From: Prolixibacteraceae bacterium
GTDB taxonomy: Bacteria; Bacteroidota; Bacteroidia; Bacteroidales; Prolixibacteraceae
NCBI GenBank assembly: GCA_007116765.1
Contig: SKHV01000422.1
Span: forward strand, 1 to 25,183
Reading direction: 5' to 3'
DNA: 25,183 bases
The notes under the pieces were generated by a model, which saw only the letters and a program-made list of their open reading frames with translations, searched no databases and was not told the DNA's origin. The position numbers and the translations under genes were made by a program. Below are positions 23,976 through 25,183 of the stretch, one piece after another (the stretch's first letter is position 1; every line of letters begins with the position of its first letter).

Positions 23976-24863
23976 ATGGAAACAAATTATTTGACCGATA
24001 TTTTGATGCCAGTAGCTCTGGGAGTAATTATGCTTGGAATGGGACTTTCATTAGTTCTCGATGATTTCAGGCGCATTGTGAAGTATCCTAAGGCTGCGTC
24101 TATTGGCATAATCAATCAAATAGTTATACTACCTGCAGTTGGATTTTTATTGGTTTGGCTATTCGGTTTAAAAAATCCCGAACTTGCGGTTGGTGTGCTC
24201 ATCTTGGCTGCCTGTCCGGGTGGACCAACTTCCAATTTAATCAGCCACATTTCAAAAGGCGATACAGCTCTATCCATCACACTCACGGCCATTTCGAGCC
24301 TTATTGCCGTAATTACCATACCGCTGATAATTAACCTTGCACTTTCGGTATATATGCAACAAGGCGAATATATTCCACTTCCGGTATTCGACACCATTAT
24401 AAAACTCATACTCATCACCTTATTGCCTGTTGGAATTGGTATGCTCATTCGATCGAAGGCAGAAAATTTTGCGCATAAAATGAACACGCCTGTGAAAATT
24501 GTTTCAGGTCTTTTACTTTTTCTGATTATTGCCGCAGCCATACTCAACAACAAAGAAATTGTGGTTAGTTCGTTTACCGACATAGGCCCCATTTCGTTAT
24601 CGCTCAATGCACTGATGCTGCTCATTGGTTATTTATCCGCCAAATTATTCAAACTAAAAACAGATCAAAGCATTACCATATCGGTTGAAACTGGAATTCA
24701 AAACGGTACATTAGGCATTGCCATTGCAAGCACCTTGCTGCATAACGATGTAATGGCTATTTCGCCAGCAATTTACAGCTTAATTATGTTTATGACAGCC
24801 GGAATAATTATAGCCTGGACCAATGTGGGAATGAAACTAATGCCTGCCTATCAGAAATCATAA
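23976..24863 (+). CDS. BASS-family sodium symporter
   Basis: A 295-residue membrane protein with about ten hydrophobic segments. LAACPGGPTSNLISHISKGD (Cys80-Gly82-Gly83, Ser86-Asn87) and VETGIQNGTLG (Glu238, Gln242, Asn243) are the two broken-helix regions that bind sodium in the bile-acid:sodium symporter family (PF01758; ASBT-type). Both are intact. Bacterial members carry bile acids, pantoate or other organic anions; the substrate cannot be read here. It stands alone, convergent with the ABC exporter gene 20 bases downstream, with no visible terminator in that gap. Confidence 0.9.
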   Translation: METNYLTDILMPVALGVIMLGMGLSLVLDDFRRIVKYPKAASIGIINQIVILPAVGFLLVWLFGLKNPELAVGVLILAACPGGPTSNLISHISKGDTALSITLTAISSLIAVITIPLIINLALSVYMQQGEYIPLPVFDTIIKLILITLLPVGIGMLIRSKAENFAHKMNTPVKIVSGLLLFLIIAAAILNNKEIVVSSFTDIGPISLSLNALMLLIGYLSAKLFKLKTDQSITISVETGIQNGTLGIAIASTLLHNDVMAISPAIYSLIMFMTAGIIIAWTNVGMKLMPAYQKS

Positions 24864-24883
24864 AAGCTGAATCATAAAAACAT

Positions 24884-25183
24884 TTACATTTGAATTTTTT
24901 GCAGCTTGCTGTATTCGCCGTTCAGTTGGAGTAGTTCATCGTGGGTGCCTTGCTCTACAATTCTTCCCCTTTTGAACACGCAGATAATATCGGCATTTTT
25001 AATTGTGGAAAGACGGTGAGCAATTACTACTGAAGTACGGTTTTTCATCAAATTCACAAGCGCATCCTGCACCAATTTTTCCGATTCGGTATCGAGAGCC
25101 GAAGTAGCTTCGTCGAGTATCATAATTGGCGGGTTTTTCAGTACTGCACGTGCAATTGAAATACGCTGCCGCTGTCCACCCGA
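24884..25183 (-). CDS. ABC exporter, C-terminal ATPase part (cut by window end)
   Basis: Only the last 99 residues are in the window; the gene continues beyond 25183. The frame enters with SGGQRQRISIARAVLKNPP, the ABC signature, then IMILDEATSALDTES (Walker B and D-loop), VIAHRLSTIKNAD (H-loop His) and GRIVEQGTHDELL. This is the end of a fused MsbA/BmrA-type exporter, in which the N-terminal membrane domain would lie outside the window. It probably flips lipids or exports drugs. The substrate is not inferable from this part. Confidence 0.93.
   Translation of the reverse strand, partial: SGGQRQRISIARAVLKNPPIMILDEATSALDTESEKLVQDALVNLMKNRTSVVIAHRLSTIKNADIICVFKRGRIVEQGTHDELLQLNGEYSKLQKIQM

Noticed and set aside
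1..25183. Mobile element, prophage, CRISPR or attachment-site signature
   Set aside because: I saw no transposase, integrase, terminal repeat pair, regularly spaced direct repeats or tRNA fragment. topB alone, without conjugation genes, is not evidence of an integrative element.

Overview
The window looks like chromosomal DNA of a member of the Bacteroidota, most likely a Bacteroidales-type relative. It is AT-rich. Most genes start ATGAAA... without a clear Shine-Dalgarno sequence. Several promoters match the Bacteroidota consensus TTTG-N19-21-TAnnTTTG, one of them exactly. The gene families also fit: DUF2807/GIN lipoprotein, DUF4097-like adhesin, ECF sigma/anti-sigma pair, LolA-like sorting protein and membrane MutS paralogue. 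I see no rRNA, tRNA, CRISPR array, transposase, integrase or phage gene. Species-level identity cannot be read from the sequence.

Layout. (1) 1-538 has no protein gene; a consensus-like promoter and a hairpin followed by seven T allow a small RNA at about 230-462. (2) 539-2677 (-) is a lipoprotein resembling six-hairpin glycosidases. (3) 2968-8824 (+) is a compact six-gene operon: TetR repressor, LolA-like periplasmic carrier, two FtsX-type permeases, LolD/MacB-type ATPase and an outer-membrane beta-barrel. An inverted repeat sits on the promoter in front of tetR. Together these could span both membranes and carry a lipid, lipoprotein or toxic amphiphile. (4) 8850-9398 (-) is a DUF3592-like membrane protein. 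(5) 9502-12972 (-) is obg, a PAP2 phosphatase and a membrane-anchored MutS-like ATPase, nearly abutting. (6) 13183-14583 (+) is a DHA2-type MFS exporter, divergent from obg, with inverted repeats between them. (7) 14731-19030 (+) is an ECF sigma factor, its probable anti-sigma factor, a DUF4097-like exported protein, a GIN-domain lipoprotein with eight TGSG-type repeats and two small outer-membrane proteins; it resembles a cell-surface stress module. (8) 19146-22769 (+) is a DMT transporter, topoisomerase III (topB) and a YkgJ-type cysteine-cluster protein. (9) 22747-23580 (-) is a PHP-like lipoprotein whose 3' end overlaps the ykgJ-like gene tail to tail. (10) 23976-24863 (+) is a BASS-family sodium symporter. 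(11) 24884-25183 (-) is the C-terminal end of an ABC exporter that runs off the window.

The most interesting unit is the TetR-LolA-like-FtsX-FtsX-ATPase-barrel operon. All its parts belong to known families, but having an ABC motor, periplasmic carrier and barrel in one repressor-controlled transcript suggests a dedicated trans-envelope pathway whose cargo is unknown. The sigma/adhesin module and the membrane MutS operon are next. All functional assignments come from reading motifs by eye; no database search was possible.
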